The translations under genes and the position numbers were made by a program. The notes beneath the pieces are model-generated. The model searched no databases, was not told the DNA's origin, and saw only the letters and a list, made by a program, of their open reading frames with translations. Shown in pieces: positions 24,043 to 32,707 of a DNA stretch of 44,969 bases (position 1 is its first letter; each line of letters starts with the position of its first letter). Location: assembly GCA_035625025.1 (NCBI GenBank), contig DASPQJ010000057.1, forward strand, positions 1 through 44,969, given 5' to 3'. Source of the stretch: Bog-793 sp035625025. Its GTDB lineage: Bacteria; Actinomycetota; Acidimicrobiia; Acidimicrobiales; Bog-793.

Positions 24043-26205
24043 TCACACCGTCTCCCCCGCCCTGCCGCGCTCCCCACGCCGGGCGATCGCCTCCTGGACC
24101 AGCGACGTGATGTCCCGGACGACAAGCCGGTCGTCTGCCCGGACCGTCTTGACCGCATCGGAGAACATGGTCAGGTCCTTCGGACAGGCGACGACGAACT
24201 GTCCCACGCCCAGACGGAGTGCTTCGCCGATCCGGATCTCGCTCGGCCGCTCGGTGAAGATGCCGTCATCCATCCAGATCCGGCCGCCGCCTGCGCCGCA
24301 GCAGAAGGTGTCCGCGCCGTTGCGGGGCATCTCGACAAGTTCGCAGCCGAGCGCCCGCAGGATCCGCCGCGGCGCTTCGACCACTCCGTTGTAACGGGCC
24401 AGGTAGCATGGATCGTGGTACGTGACTCGGTAGCCCAGCGGCCCGAAGCGGATCGCGCCGGTTTCTAACAACTCGGCCAGCAACTCCGTGTAGTGCCATA
24501 CCGGGTAGCCCGCTCCGAACGCCGGGTACTCGTTGCGCAGCACGTTGAGCGTGTGTGGGTCGGTCGTGAAGATCTCGCCGAACCGAGCCTCGTGCAGGAC
24601 CCCGACATTCTGCTCGGCGAGCGCCCCGAACAGGCCCTCCTCGCCGATGCGGCGCACGTCGTTGCCAGCGTTGCGCTCCGCCTCGTACAACAGGCCAAAA
24701 TCGAGGCCGGCATCATGCAGGATCCTGGCGAGAATCCGGGAGTTCTCCTGCAACCGCTCGTCAAAGCTGGCGAAGTCGCCGACAAACCATAGGTACTTCA
24801 CCGGCTGCTTGCGGGCATCAGGTATCGGGAAGTCCAGTTCGTGGGTCCAGCGACCCCGGATCCGGGCTGATTTCCCGAACGAGTTGCCCTGTGTGGCCAG
24901 GTTCTGCAACGCCTGCTGCAAGGTGGCGTCCATCGTCCCTTCGTCGACCAGGCTGCGCCGCAATTGGACGATCGTCGGCACATGCTCGACGCCCACCGGG
25001 CAGACCTCGACGCAGTGCATGCACGTCGTGCACGACCACAACGTCGCGGCATCGATCACGTCACCGGCGATCCTCACCCCGTCAGCCTTCGCGAGCGGGC
25101 CCGTGCGCTCGGCTCTTTGTTCGCGATCCAGCAGCGTGATCCCCCCGGTCGAAGTGTCCACCCACTGCCGTAGATCGAGGATGAAGTCGCGCGGCGAGAG
25201 CGGCGCTCCGCCGGCGCGTGCCGGACAGACCTCATGGCAGCGACCGCATCTCGTGCAAGCGTCAAGGTCGAGCAGCTCTTTCCAGGTGAAGTCCGAGATC
25301 TCCTGGTAGCCCGGGTGACCCACCGCAGGCGCGGGCAGCGCAAGTGTCGCCGAGCGGTCCGCGGCAACGAGGCTCACCCCGCCGACCAGGATGTGCAGGG
25401 CCTTGGAGTACGGGACGTAGGCAATCCAGCTCAGCGCGAGACCGGCATGCACCCACCACATCACGGTGTGAGCGCTGACAGCCTGTCCCGCCGTCATTCC
25501 AAGGCCGGAGAGCGCCTCAGCAAAAACCCTGCCGAAAGGGGTGAACACGGTGAACCAGGGCATGTGCTGACCGAGGATCCGCAGGCCGGTCAGAAGATAG
25601 GCGGTAACCAGGATGGCCAGAAGCAACCCCAAAAAGAGCCAGTCGCCTCCCACCATGGCCGTGCGCGAGTAGCCGCCGGCAGGTGCGTCCGCCCGGGCGT
25701 AACCGAGCCGCCACGGTCTGCGTACGCCTCGGCGTACGACCATGTAGACGAGGGCGAGGAGACACGCGAATCCGAACGTGTCGACCGCAAAGGTGTAGAC
25801 GATGAAGAAGGTGCCGTGAAAGAAGCTGTCTGCGTGTCCGGCGGTCAGCCGGGAGACATTCCGGACGACGTCGTAGTCGATCGTGAGGATGACTGTCGCC
25901 AGGAAGGCAACCAGGACACCCCAGAAGATGAAGAAGTGCGCGACGCCGGCCGCGAGGTTGCCCTTGGCCACCGACGCGCCCGTGCCGATGGAGCGCAGCC
26001 GACTGCCGAGGGTTGCCCGGATCGTCGGCCCCCGTCCCGCCGCCCGACCGGTCCGGTATTTCCGCACGCGGCACCAGACCCCCCGGGCGAAGACGGCCGT
26101 CGAAACCGCGGCCAAGGCGTAGAAGACCGCCTTTCCGAGCGGGCCGATACCCTCGAAGATGGGCCGGGTCACTTCCACGGCCGTCAGGCCGATCCGACCT
26201 GTCAT
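24043..26205 (-). CDS. ETF:quinone oxidoreductase-like membrane Fe-S protein (EMO/EtfD type)
   Basis: A 720-residue fusion from ATG 26205, one base after the etfA stop. Residues 1-300 carry about six membrane helices with histidines suited to b haem (GVAHFFIFWG, FFHGTFFIVY, WWVHAGLALSW), like nitrate-reductase gamma. Then come two [4Fe-4S] motifs, CTRCGRCHEVCP (317-327) and CTTCMHCVEVCP (392-402), and two CCG-type domains. Only the second keeps its cysteines (TYHDPCYLARYNG, DTFCCGAGGG, FVVACPKD); the first (TTDPHTLNVL) has lost them. Such proteins pass electrons from ETF to menaquinone; direction here is presumably quinone reduction during sulfur oxidation. Confidence 0.88.
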   Translation of the reverse strand: MTGRIGLTAVEVTRPIFEGIGPLGKAVFYALAAVSTAVFARGVWCRVRKYRTGRAAGRGPTIRATLGSRLRSIGTGASVAKGNLAAGVAHFFIFWGVLVAFLATVILTIDYDVVRNVSRLTAGHADSFFHGTFFIVYTFAVDTFGFACLLALVYMVVRRGVRRPWRLGYARADAPAGGYSRTAMVGGDWLFLGLLLAILVTAYLLTGLRILGQHMPWFTVFTPFGRVFAEALSGLGMTAGQAVSAHTVMWWVHAGLALSWIAYVPYSKALHILVGGVSLVAADRSATLALPAPAVGHPGYQEISDFTWKELLDLDACTRCGRCHEVCPARAGGAPLSPRDFILDLRQWVDTSTGGITLLDREQRAERTGPLAKADGVRIAGDVIDAATLWSCTTCMHCVEVCPVGVEHVPTIVQLRRSLVDEGTMDATLQQALQNLATQGNSFGKSARIRGRWTHELDFPIPDARKQPVKYLWFVGDFASFDERLQENSRILARILHDAGLDFGLLYEAERNAGNDVRRIGEEGLFGALAEQNVGVLHEARFGEIFTTDPHTLNVLRNEYPAFGAGYPVWHYTELLAELLETGAIRFGPLGYRVTYHDPCYLARYNGVVEAPRRILRALGCELVEMPRNGADTFCCGAGGGRIWMDDGIFTERPSEIRIGEALRLGVGQFVVACPKDLTMFSDAVKTVRADDRLVVRDITSLVQEAIARRGERGRAGETV

Positions 26206-26206
26206 C

Positions 26207-27169
26207 TCAGCCGCGGACCTTGCCCACGAGCTCCGGTACCAGATCGAAAAGATCGACGGTCGTGCCGTAATGGGCAACGCCGAAGATCGGCGCTCCAGGA
26301 TCGGTGTTGCAGGCCAGGATCAGCTCGGCGTTCCGCATCCCCTCGAGGTGCTCGGGAGCTCCGGAGATGCCGAGCGCGAGATAGACCCTGGGCTTGACCT
26401 TCAAGCCGGATTGGCCCACCTGGCGGGTCTTCGGCAGCCATCCCGCGTCCACGACAGGTCGCGACGCCGAGAGCGGGACGCCAAGGGCGGCAGCTAGCTC
26501 GGCCACGATCTCCATGTTGTCCTGCGACTCGATGCCGCGACCCACCGAGACGAGCATGTCGGCCAAGCTGATGTCGACGTCTCCCGGATCGGCCTCCACG
26601 ACCCGTCGCAGCGACATCCGCAGCGCGTCGAGTCCGGTTGGCGGCGCGACGTGGATGACCTCGGCGTCGCGGGAGCTCCACCGTGTCCCGGCCTCGAAGA
26701 CGCCTCCCAGCAAGGTGGCGATCCCGCGCTCCCCGGGCAGCTCGACCCGGACGAGCACTTTCCCACCGAGGATCTGCGCAGTGGCCGTCACGGCGTCCGC
26801 CTCGATCTCCAGCGCGCTGACCGCGGTGACCAGTGCCGCGTCCCAGCGCACCGAGAGCGCTGCCGCCAGGTCGAGGCCGATAGTCCCATTCGACATCAGC
26901 AGCAGCCGCGGGGATCGCTCCGCCAACAGATCCAACAGCGTCCGCTCATAGGCCTCGGGAAGGTACTCCGACAAGGCCGGGTGGTCGACGGTGACGACGA
27001 TGTCGGCGCCATCGAGCTGACCTGCTAGGTCGGTCCGTCCGAGCAGGGCGACCTCGGTCAGACCGCCCAGCGCCAACGCCAGCTCGCGCGCCTTGCAGAT
27101 CAGCTTGTGGGTTTCCTCGGAAACCTGCCTGCCGGTGTGCTCGGCGAGCACCATCACATTTCTGCTCAC
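26207..27169 (-). CDS. etfA: Electron-transfer flavoprotein alpha subunit
   Basis: A 320-residue protein, GTG 27169 chosen from AGAGGTG upstream and position after etfB; ATG 27154 is possible. The C-terminal FAD domain is diagnostic: SRPVVDAGWLPKTRQVGQSG, then VKPRVYLALGISGAPEHLEG, ACNTDPGAPIFGVAHYGT and LFDLVPELV. The alpha subunit binds FAD and, with EtfB, shuttles electrons between a dehydrogenase and a membrane quinone reductase. The stop is one base from the EMO start, so the three proteins are made together. Confidence 0.94.
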   Translation of the reverse strand: MSRNVMVLAEHTGRQVSEETHKLICKARELALALGGLTEVALLGRTDLAGQLDGADIVVTVDHPALSEYLPEAYERTLLDLLAERSPRLLLMSNGTIGLDLAAALSVRWDAALVTAVSALEIEADAVTATAQILGGKVLVRVELPGERGIATLLGGVFEAGTRWSSRDAEVIHVAPPTGLDALRMSLRRVVEADPGDVDISLADMLVSVGRGIESQDNMEIVAELAAALGVPLSASRPVVDAGWLPKTRQVGQSGLKVKPRVYLALGISGAPEHLEGMRNAELILACNTDPGAPIFGVAHYGTTVDLFDLVPELVGKVRG

Positions 27170-27176
27170 CTGTCGT

Positions 27177-27983
27177 TCACCTCTGCACCAGGCCCCGGGC
27201 GCGAAGCAGGCCAACGATCTGATCCGCCACGTCGCCGGCGCTGCCCGTGAGCATCTCGGCCTGGTGGTTCGCTTCCGGTCGGTGCATGCCGCGCACGACC
27301 GCGCCTGCTCTCGTCGGTAGCGGCGACACGGCGCACGTGATCAGCCCACCAGCCTGCATGGCCTGTCTGATCCGGGTGATCGGGGCGTAGCGGGGTGCCT
27401 GACGGGCGGACTGGACGCCGATGACGGCAGGCATCTGGACCTGTAGCTCATGTAAGCGGCCGGCGGCGAACTCCTGGCGAACTATGACCGAGCTGCCATC
27501 GACCTCGACGCTGACGGCCACCGAGACGTGCGGGAGATCGAGCAGCGCAGCGAGCGTGGGCGGCAATTGGCCGTCCAGGTCGTCGGCGGCCTGTACGCCA
27601 GAGATCACGAGATCCGCCGGCTGGGCCGCGAGGTACCCTGCCAAGAGCGCCGCCCGGTCCGCGATCCTGATCCCGGCCGGTCCGGGCGGCACCGCGCCGG
27701 CGGCATCAGTGAGCTTCACGGCCACGTCCGCGCCCTTGGCCAGCGCCGTGTAGAGGATCTGGTCGATCTCGAGGTCGTGAGCGAGACCGACGGTCACGAC
27801 CTCGGCCCCGCCGGCATCCTTGATGAGCAGCGCCTCTTCCAGAGCCTGGGCATCCCACTCGCCGAGCACGAACGTCAGGTACTCACGGTCGATCCCGGTT
27901 CGGTCCGCGTTGAGATCAATCTCCTCGACGAGGTCGGGTACCGGCTTCAGTGGCACGACGATCCGCACCTCAGCCGACCTCAT
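27177..27983 (-). CDS. etfB: Electron-transfer flavoprotein beta subunit
   Basis: A 268-residue protein from ATG 27983. The family start IVVPLKPVPDLVEEIDLNAD is clear, followed by EWDAQALEEALLIKD, VVTVGLAHDLEIDQILYTAL and ADLVISGVQAADDLDGQLPP, the AMP/FAD-side loop, then QMPAVIGVQSARQAPRYAPI. It forms a heterodimer with EtfA. It lies 3 bases after lipS1 and 7 bases before etfA. The gene order with lipoate assembly and sHdr genes indicates an ETF dedicated to the sHdr pathway rather than to beta-oxidation; no acyl-CoA dehydrogenase is nearby. Confidence 0.93.
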   Translation of the reverse strand: MRSAEVRIVVPLKPVPDLVEEIDLNADRTGIDREYLTFVLGEWDAQALEEALLIKDAGGAEVVTVGLAHDLEIDQILYTALAKGADVAVKLTDAAGAVPPGPAGIRIADRAALLAGYLAAQPADLVISGVQAADDLDGQLPPTLAALLDLPHVSVAVSVEVDGSSVIVRQEFAAGRLHELQVQMPAVIGVQSARQAPRYAPITRIRQAMQAGGLITCAVSPLPTRAGAVVRGMHRPEANHQAEMLTGSAGDVADQIVGLLRARGLVQR

Positions 27984-27986
27984 TGT

Positions 27987-29072
27987 TCATTTGACGACAT
28001 CCTCCAGCCGCAGCTGGCGGCGGATCTCCTCGAGATCGCTTGCCACCGGTTGAAACGGGTAGTCACGAAAGGGCGCGGCGGGCCGGTACGAACCGTAGGG
28101 CCTGGTGCACCCGGGCTCACCTTTCTCGCTCGGGCAGCCGTTGGTCGTGAACGCCCTGCCGTCCGCCACGGCGGCCTCAACGGCCGAGCGGGCCGCTCGC
28201 ACGCGGACAATCCCGCCAGCGCTGTCGAAGTCGAACTGGCCCAATCCGTAGCCGTCGACCTCGACCAGGTGCCTGGCCAGCTGCACCCGGCGCCAGCGCC
28301 GGAGCGACGGCTGCGGCTGGGCGGCCATGCGCGAGCCCGGCTCCGGATTGAAGCAGAACAGGTAGGAGAAGATCTGCCGGTCCCGCAGCGCCACGAAGAG
28401 CGAAACCAAGTCGTGGTCCGACTCCCCGAGTCCGACAAGAGTGTGCACGTTGACCTTCCAGGGCCCGAAGATTTCGCGGGCGTCGGTCACGACGTCCCAG
28501 TACCTTTCCCACTTCAGGCCGCCTGCCGGAACGTCCGTGCGAAGGTGCTCGAACAGCGCCTCGGTGACGGCATCGAGCCCGATCCCGATCATGTCGACTC
28601 CGATCGACCGGAGTTTTTTCACGCGCTCGCGCGTAAGTGTCGGTGGCGCGACGAGGACTGATATCGGAGTTCGAACCCGTTCCGTGATCCGGCGCGCGAT
28701 ATCGCAGGTGTCTCGATAGGCGCGGCCGTGGGTGACCATCGAGATGCAGAGCCGGGTCAGCGTGGGCTCGAACCGGGTTATCCGCTCCACCAGTTCGTCG
28801 GTTCGCACGAGGGGCCACTCCACCCTGATGAACGACTTGTCCTCGTAACTGCCCGGACGCGTGCGGGCCAGCCCGCAGTAACCGCAGTCGGACCGGCACC
28901 CTTGTTCGTAGTTGAGCAACAGGTTGATGCCACCGAACGCGAAGTCCCGGCTGAACCGGCCCGAGCGCATCCGCAGTGCGATCGCGCTCGCCATGGAGAT
29001 GCGCACGTGCTCCGGACTGTCCTTGGCAGGCCCACCTGTCGCAGGCGGCAACGAAAGCTCGGGAAGAACCAT
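27987..29072 (-). CDS. lipS1: Radical SAM lipoyl synthase subunit LipS1
   Basis: A 361-residue radical SAM enzyme from ATG 29072 (GGAGACGCC upstream). The cluster motif is C59-x3-C63-x2-C66 (CRSDCGYC), within NYEQGCRSDCGYCGLARTRP. Near the C-terminus lie further cysteines (NGCPSEKGEPGCTRPY) that probably hold an auxiliary Fe-S cluster, the sulfur donor for lipoate. In organisms with sHdr loci, LipS1 and LipS2 together insert the two sulfurs into octanoyl-LbpA in place of LipA. LipS2 and two ligases are in the same operon, which makes this identification firm. Confidence 0.88.
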   Translation of the reverse strand: MVLPELSLPPATGGPAKDSPEHVRISMASAIALRMRSGRFSRDFAFGGINLLLNYEQGCRSDCGYCGLARTRPGSYEDKSFIRVEWPLVRTDELVERITRFEPTLTRLCISMVTHGRAYRDTCDIARRITERVRTPISVLVAPPTLTRERVKKLRSIGVDMIGIGLDAVTEALFEHLRTDVPAGGLKWERYWDVVTDAREIFGPWKVNVHTLVGLGESDHDLVSLFVALRDRQIFSYLFCFNPEPGSRMAAQPQPSLRRWRRVQLARHLVEVDGYGLGQFDFDSAGGIVRVRAARSAVEAAVADGRAFTTNGCPSEKGEPGCTRPYGSYRPAAPFRDYPFQPVASDLEEIRRQLRLEDVVK

Positions 29073-29080
29073 GGCGTCTC

Positions 29081-30232
29081 CTACCGGCTCGGCTCGGGGA
29101 AGCTGGGCGGATCCGCGGCGGCAGCCGTCTCGGACGGGAAACGGAGGTCCGCGACCCGGAAAGCCTCGGCCGCCTCCTGTTCATCGACACGGCAACCTGC
29201 CTCCATCACGGCGGCAGCGAGCAGCTCGGGCGTGACGCCGAGGGCCTCGGCCGCCCCCGAGCGGGCGACAACGGCGCGGATAGCGTCGTGCTCCAAGCGC
29301 CGACCGCGCAGCCCGGACTCCATCGCCGCCAGGCCAGCCGGCAGCTCGTTGAAGTCCCCGACGATCATCACGCTCTTGACCAGGTCACCTCGGGTGGCGA
29401 GGTAGATCCTCACCAGCCCTGCCGGCGTCTTTATCAGCGACGACCCGTTGGCATCCGCCGCGATGCTCCGTTCGCCCAGCCAGGACTGCGACCGGTACCT
29501 GCCGACAGCAAGCGCATCGGCGCGAGCCTTCTCTTGTCGGTCAGGCCTCGCGGCTTCCAGCGTCACCCCAAAGGTCGCCGCGAAGCCGTCGGCGATGATC
29601 GGTCGAAGCGTCGCGGCATCGTGGGGGACACCGGTCTCGGCGGAGACGGTCGTGATCCGCTCACCCACCGCGGCCACGGCCCTGTCGGCCAGTTTCGCAG
29701 CTGGTATCCGCAGCACTTGAAGCATGAACGCGACATCGAGATCGGCTAGGACGCTCGCGTGAAAGAGCATCGCTCCAGCCGAGTCGACGTAGAGCCCGAG
29801 GCCCGCGATCTTGCGGCTACCGACCTCCAGGTCGTTCTTGCCGCCGAAGCTCGCCGAAATACCCAGGCGCGTGCAGCCGGCGACAAGCGCGTCCGAGAGC
29901 TCCTCGATGGTCTCCCGGGGACGCTGGCTGGCTCGTGCCCGGTCCACGTAGGCGATTCCCAGCTGGCTGGATCCCATGACGATCGCACCGCCACCCGTGA
30001 GCCTGCGGCTGACCTCGGTTCCGGTACGGTGACAGGCCGCCAGGTCGACCTCGGCTTCCAGGTTCTGGTACCGGCCGATCAGGGCGCAGTGATCGCGATA
30101 GCTATACAGCCGAAGCGTCGGCGGGCAGTCCGGTTCGTCCCGTGCGTACCGGCTCATGAGTGCTTCGTCCAGTGCGAGCCCCTCGGCCGCCCCGGCGCCG
30201 TCGTCGGCCAGCAGCCGCCAAGTCCCGCTCAC
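29081..30232 (-). CDS. Lipoate:protein ligase (sLpl(AB)-type), between lipS2 and lipS1
   Basis: A 383-residue protein, start GTG 30232 overlapping the lipS2 stop as GTGA. The LplA catalytic domain has RRLTGGGA (76-83) and the activating lysine K141 in GSRKIAGLG. A C-terminal domain of about 130 residues (SSLIKTPAGLVRIYLATRGD onward) corresponds to the LplB-like accessory domain. It would adenylate octanoate or lipoate and attach it to LbpA. It differs clearly from the other ligase at 31679. Its place directly between lipS2 and lipS1 fits an octanoylation step before sulfur insertion. Confidence 0.88.
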   Translation of the reverse strand: MSGTWRLLADDGAGAAEGLALDEALMSRYARDEPDCPPTLRLYSYRDHCALIGRYQNLEAEVDLAACHRTGTEVSRRLTGGGAIVMGSSQLGIAYVDRARASQRPRETIEELSDALVAGCTRLGISASFGGKNDLEVGSRKIAGLGLYVDSAGAMLFHASVLADLDVAFMLQVLRIPAAKLADRAVAAVGERITTVSAETGVPHDAATLRPIIADGFAATFGVTLEAARPDRQEKARADALAVGRYRSQSWLGERSIAADANGSSLIKTPAGLVRIYLATRGDLVKSVMIVGDFNELPAGLAAMESGLRGRRLEHDAIRAVVARSGAAEALGVTPELLAAAVMEAGCRVDEQEAAEAFRVADLRFPSETAAAADPPSFPEPSR

Positions 30233-31218
30233 TTCGCCACCTTCAAGCCGGCAGGGTTGGCCTCTCGTGCCTCGCTCCAAACGAGCGAGCAGCAGTATTC
30301 GAACAACCGAGGCGCAAGGCCGCGCGACCTCGCGTATTCGATCGTGCCTTCCGCCGGATAGGCGATGCCGTTCAGCCCAAGGTCGATCGCCGCCTGGTCC
30401 AGTTCACGCTTGAGCGCGCCGAAGGGGCGGGCACAGCCGAGATTGATCGTCGTCGACGGAGCGGCCAGTCGGGCGGTCGCGAAGAACTCCGCCACCTGAT
30501 CGGCCGGAGGTGGCGCCACAAGCGCCATCGGGGTGCCGACGAGCGGCACGAGCACCACGAGGACGAGTGTCGAGACCGGGTAACGGGTGAGCATCTCAAG
30601 CGCCCGGTGCTCACCGAGGAAACGCCCGTAGTGCAGACCGAGCACGATGTGCGGGATGATCCGTAGCCCGCGCTCGGACAGCAGCTGCAGCGAACGGTCC
30701 ACATCAGCGACGGTGAGGTCTAGGTGGCAGATGTCGCGCAGGGTCTCGTCAGCCCCGATGACGTCGAGCATGACGCCGTCCACACCCGATGCCGCCAGGC
30801 CGGCCGCGAGCTCTGGCGACACCAGGCCCGAGTGCACGACGACCTTCATCCCCAGCTCTTCTCGGATCCGGCGGAAGTGGCGCAGGTGTGCCTGCAACGG
30901 CACCCCACCGGCGCGGGTGGATCCGCCGGACACCAGCAATCCCTCGCTCCCCTGCTCACGGAGGCGTGCTGCGAGAGCGAAGAGATCCTGGCCGGCTCGG
31001 ACCGACAGCATCCCGTCGAGGACCTTCGCCTGACAGTGATCGCACGACAGAGCGCACGTCGAACCGGTGACCGATACGGACAAGAACCGGCGGGGGCTGA
31101 CCGGGACCCACTCCGAGGTCTGCCAGCGCTTCAGGCCGGGCGCGTAGAAGTCCATCACGTCAGCGAAGTTCGCCCGCCGCACCTTGGCGGAACGCGACCG
31201 TAACTGCCCGCTGATCAT
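30229..31218 (-). CDS. lipS2: Radical SAM lipoyl synthase subunit LipS2
   Basis: A 329-residue radical SAM protein, ATG 31218 overlapping the LbpA stop (ATGA). The cluster motif is C55-x3-C59-x2-C62 (TCALSCDHCQAKVL). Downstream are GLLVSGGSTRAGGVPL, the beta strands of the TIM barrel, NLGCARPFG and a C-terminal pair FEYCCSLVW that may bind an auxiliary cluster. In the LipS1/LipS2 system both proteins are needed, each adding one sulfur to the octanoyl chain. It overlaps the downstream ligase by GTGA. Alone it could be misread as a biotin-synthase relative. Confidence 0.88.
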   Translation of the reverse strand: MISGQLRSRSAKVRRANFADVMDFYAPGLKRWQTSEWVPVSPRRFLSVSVTGSTCALSCDHCQAKVLDGMLSVRAGQDLFALAARLREQGSEGLLVSGGSTRAGGVPLQAHLRHFRRIREELGMKVVVHSGLVSPELAAGLAASGVDGVMLDVIGADETLRDICHLDLTVADVDRSLQLLSERGLRIIPHIVLGLHYGRFLGEHRALEMLTRYPVSTLVLVVLVPLVGTPMALVAPPPADQVAEFFATARLAAPSTTINLGCARPFGALKRELDQAAIDLGLNGIAYPAEGTIEYARSRGLAPRLFEYCCSLVWSEAREANPAGLKVAK

Positions 31219-31679
31219 TGCGCGATTAGCCCACTACGCCGGTAGTGGGTAACCCTCGCGGCGAACCAGGCGGTGATCTCGGCCGGCTCGGCGAGAAGCC
31301 CCGATCCTTTGTCGCCGATCTCGCTCACGCTCGCCTCGATCAGCCAGCCGGCCCCGTACGGGTCCCGCGCTGCGAGGCCCGGGTCCCTGGCGACTTCTTC
31401 GTTCACATTCGCCACCGTTCCGGAGACCGGGCTGATGAGCGGACCGACGAACTTGGCCGCCTCCAACTCGCCAAACGGTCGTCCCGCGCTGAGCTCGGTT
31501 CCGGTCGGTGAAAAGGACAGCTGAGCCAGGGTGCCGCTGGTCTCGATACCGAGCGCGTCCATCCCGATCCGGACCCGGCCGGGTCCGGTCTCCAGCACCC
31601 ACATGTGCGTCTCGGCTTGATAGCGCCGGTCGAGAGCGAGCGGAAAGCCCGCTACGACGACGAGCGGAACCTCTGCCAT
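31215..31679 (-). CDS. lbpA: Lipoate-binding protein LbpA (GcvH-like), copy 1
   Basis: A 154-residue GcvH-like protein; ATG 31679 shares a base with the preceding ligase stop (GTG 31682 is possible). Lipoyl motif: LEAAKFVGPLISPVSGTVAN with K76; HMWVLETGPGRVRIGMDALG and DPGLAARDPYGAGWLIEA complete the hammerhead. It differs a good deal from copy 2 (ELEAAKFV against TVESGKWV), so the two are not recent duplicates. It lies between a ligase and lipS2, so synthesis and loading are coupled. Its ESGK-to-EAAK change is unusual and may reflect a different ligase preference. Confidence 0.88.
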   Translation of the reverse strand: MAEVPLVVVAGFPLALDRRYQAETHMWVLETGPGRVRIGMDALGIETSGTLAQLSFSPTGTELSAGRPFGELEAAKFVGPLISPVSGTVANVNEEVARDPGLAARDPYGAGWLIEASVSEIGDKGSGLLAEPAEITAWFAARVTHYRRSGLIAQ

Positions 31680-32707
31680 CACAACCTCGCAGGATCGGCC
31701 GTCGCGAAGGCCACAGCCAGCCGGCGCCCTGGATCACCGAAGCCGGCCAGCACGGAAGCGGCCGATTGCAACGGAATGCCGGTAAGGGCCCGCTCCGCCC
31801 GATCCTTGGACCCGTTCAACCCCCGGTCGTGCAGCCGCACCAGTTCGATCATCCCCCGGACCACGCTGGCGGCCACCCGCGCACCGTCGTATGACGCTCC
31901 GAGGGTCCAGACGCCGGAGCGCACCTTGACCTGGCGGGCACTCGGTCCACAGGCTCGGGCCCTCGCTTGCCGGACCGGTCCGGCAAGCCAGGCATCGCTG
32001 GCGAATCTCTCGTCCAAGCTGGCAAGCGCCGCGCGTTCGGCCCCGGTCAGTCCGCCGAGCTCAGGGCCGAGCCCGAGCGCCGTGGCGTATGCCGCGATCA
32101 AGGCGGCCTGGAAAGCAGCCGGGTCCAGTGGCGTCGGAGCCACGAAGCGGCGCATCAACGTGAGCGTCTGGTCCCGTTGACAAGGATCAGCCAAGGCGAG
32201 CACCCGAGCCGCTCGCTCGTGGTCGAATCGCTCGATCAGGTTGCCGCAGACCACGACAGCGTCCTCGATTCGAGCGGCTCCGTGCCCGCAGATCTTGCGG
32301 TCGCCGGCGCAGATCTCAAGGTCGTCATCGAGCACGGCCGATACCCCGACGGCGCGGAAGGCGGTCACGGCCGGCTCGAGCAACAGGCGCATGGCCTGGC
32401 AGCGGGCCGCCGGCACGACCCGAACCGGCAGGCAGATCTGGAAGAACAGCTGGTCCGAGTCCAGGTAGACGGGACCGCCGCCCACCATGCGCCGCAGCAA
32501 CGGGAGCCCGTTCTCCAGACAGTAATCACGGTCGACCTCTTCGACTCCCCGGTGGTAGCCGAGGCACACGTACGGGGCGGCCGGGCGCGTAAAGGAAAGA
32601 GTCGCCCGTTCACTGGTGGACACTCCATAGGCGATCGCATGCCACAAGGTCTGAGAGCGCAGTGGTGAGCTGCGACCGAAATCGACGATTCGCAGCGGCT
32701 CAACCAC
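31679..32707 (-). CDS. Lipoate:protein ligase family protein (second, divergent)
   Basis: A 342-residue LplA/LipB-fold protein, GTG 32707, overlapping the upstream Fe-S gene end by 8 bases. The binding loop RRMVGGGPVYLD (72-83) and the lysine motif GDRKICGHGAARI (K138) are present. PYVCLGYHRGVEEVDRDYCL marks the ligase N-terminus. The region after residue 240 forms an accessory domain (VKVRSGVWTLGASYDGARV). The Thr of the common RRxTGGG is Val, so substrate preference may differ from the second ligase. It probably lipoylates or octanoylates the adjacent LbpA. Confidence 0.85.
   Translation of the reverse strand: MVEPLRIVDFGRSSPLRSQTLWHAIAYGVSTSERATLSFTRPAAPYVCLGYHRGVEEVDRDYCLENGLPLLRRMVGGGPVYLDSDQLFFQICLPVRVVPAARCQAMRLLLEPAVTAFRAVGVSAVLDDDLEICAGDRKICGHGAARIEDAVVVCGNLIERFDHERAARVLALADPCQRDQTLTLMRRFVAPTPLDPAAFQAALIAAYATALGLGPELGGLTGAERAALASLDERFASDAWLAGPVRQARARACGPSARQVKVRSGVWTLGASYDGARVAASVVRGMIELVRLHDRGLNGSKDRAERALTGIPLQSAASVLAGFGDPGRRLAVAFATADPARL

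Noticed and set aside
25234..26397. A 387-residue plus-strand open frame
   Set aside because: It is antisense to the EMO and etfA genes; its charged, repetitive composition is typical of an antisense shadow.
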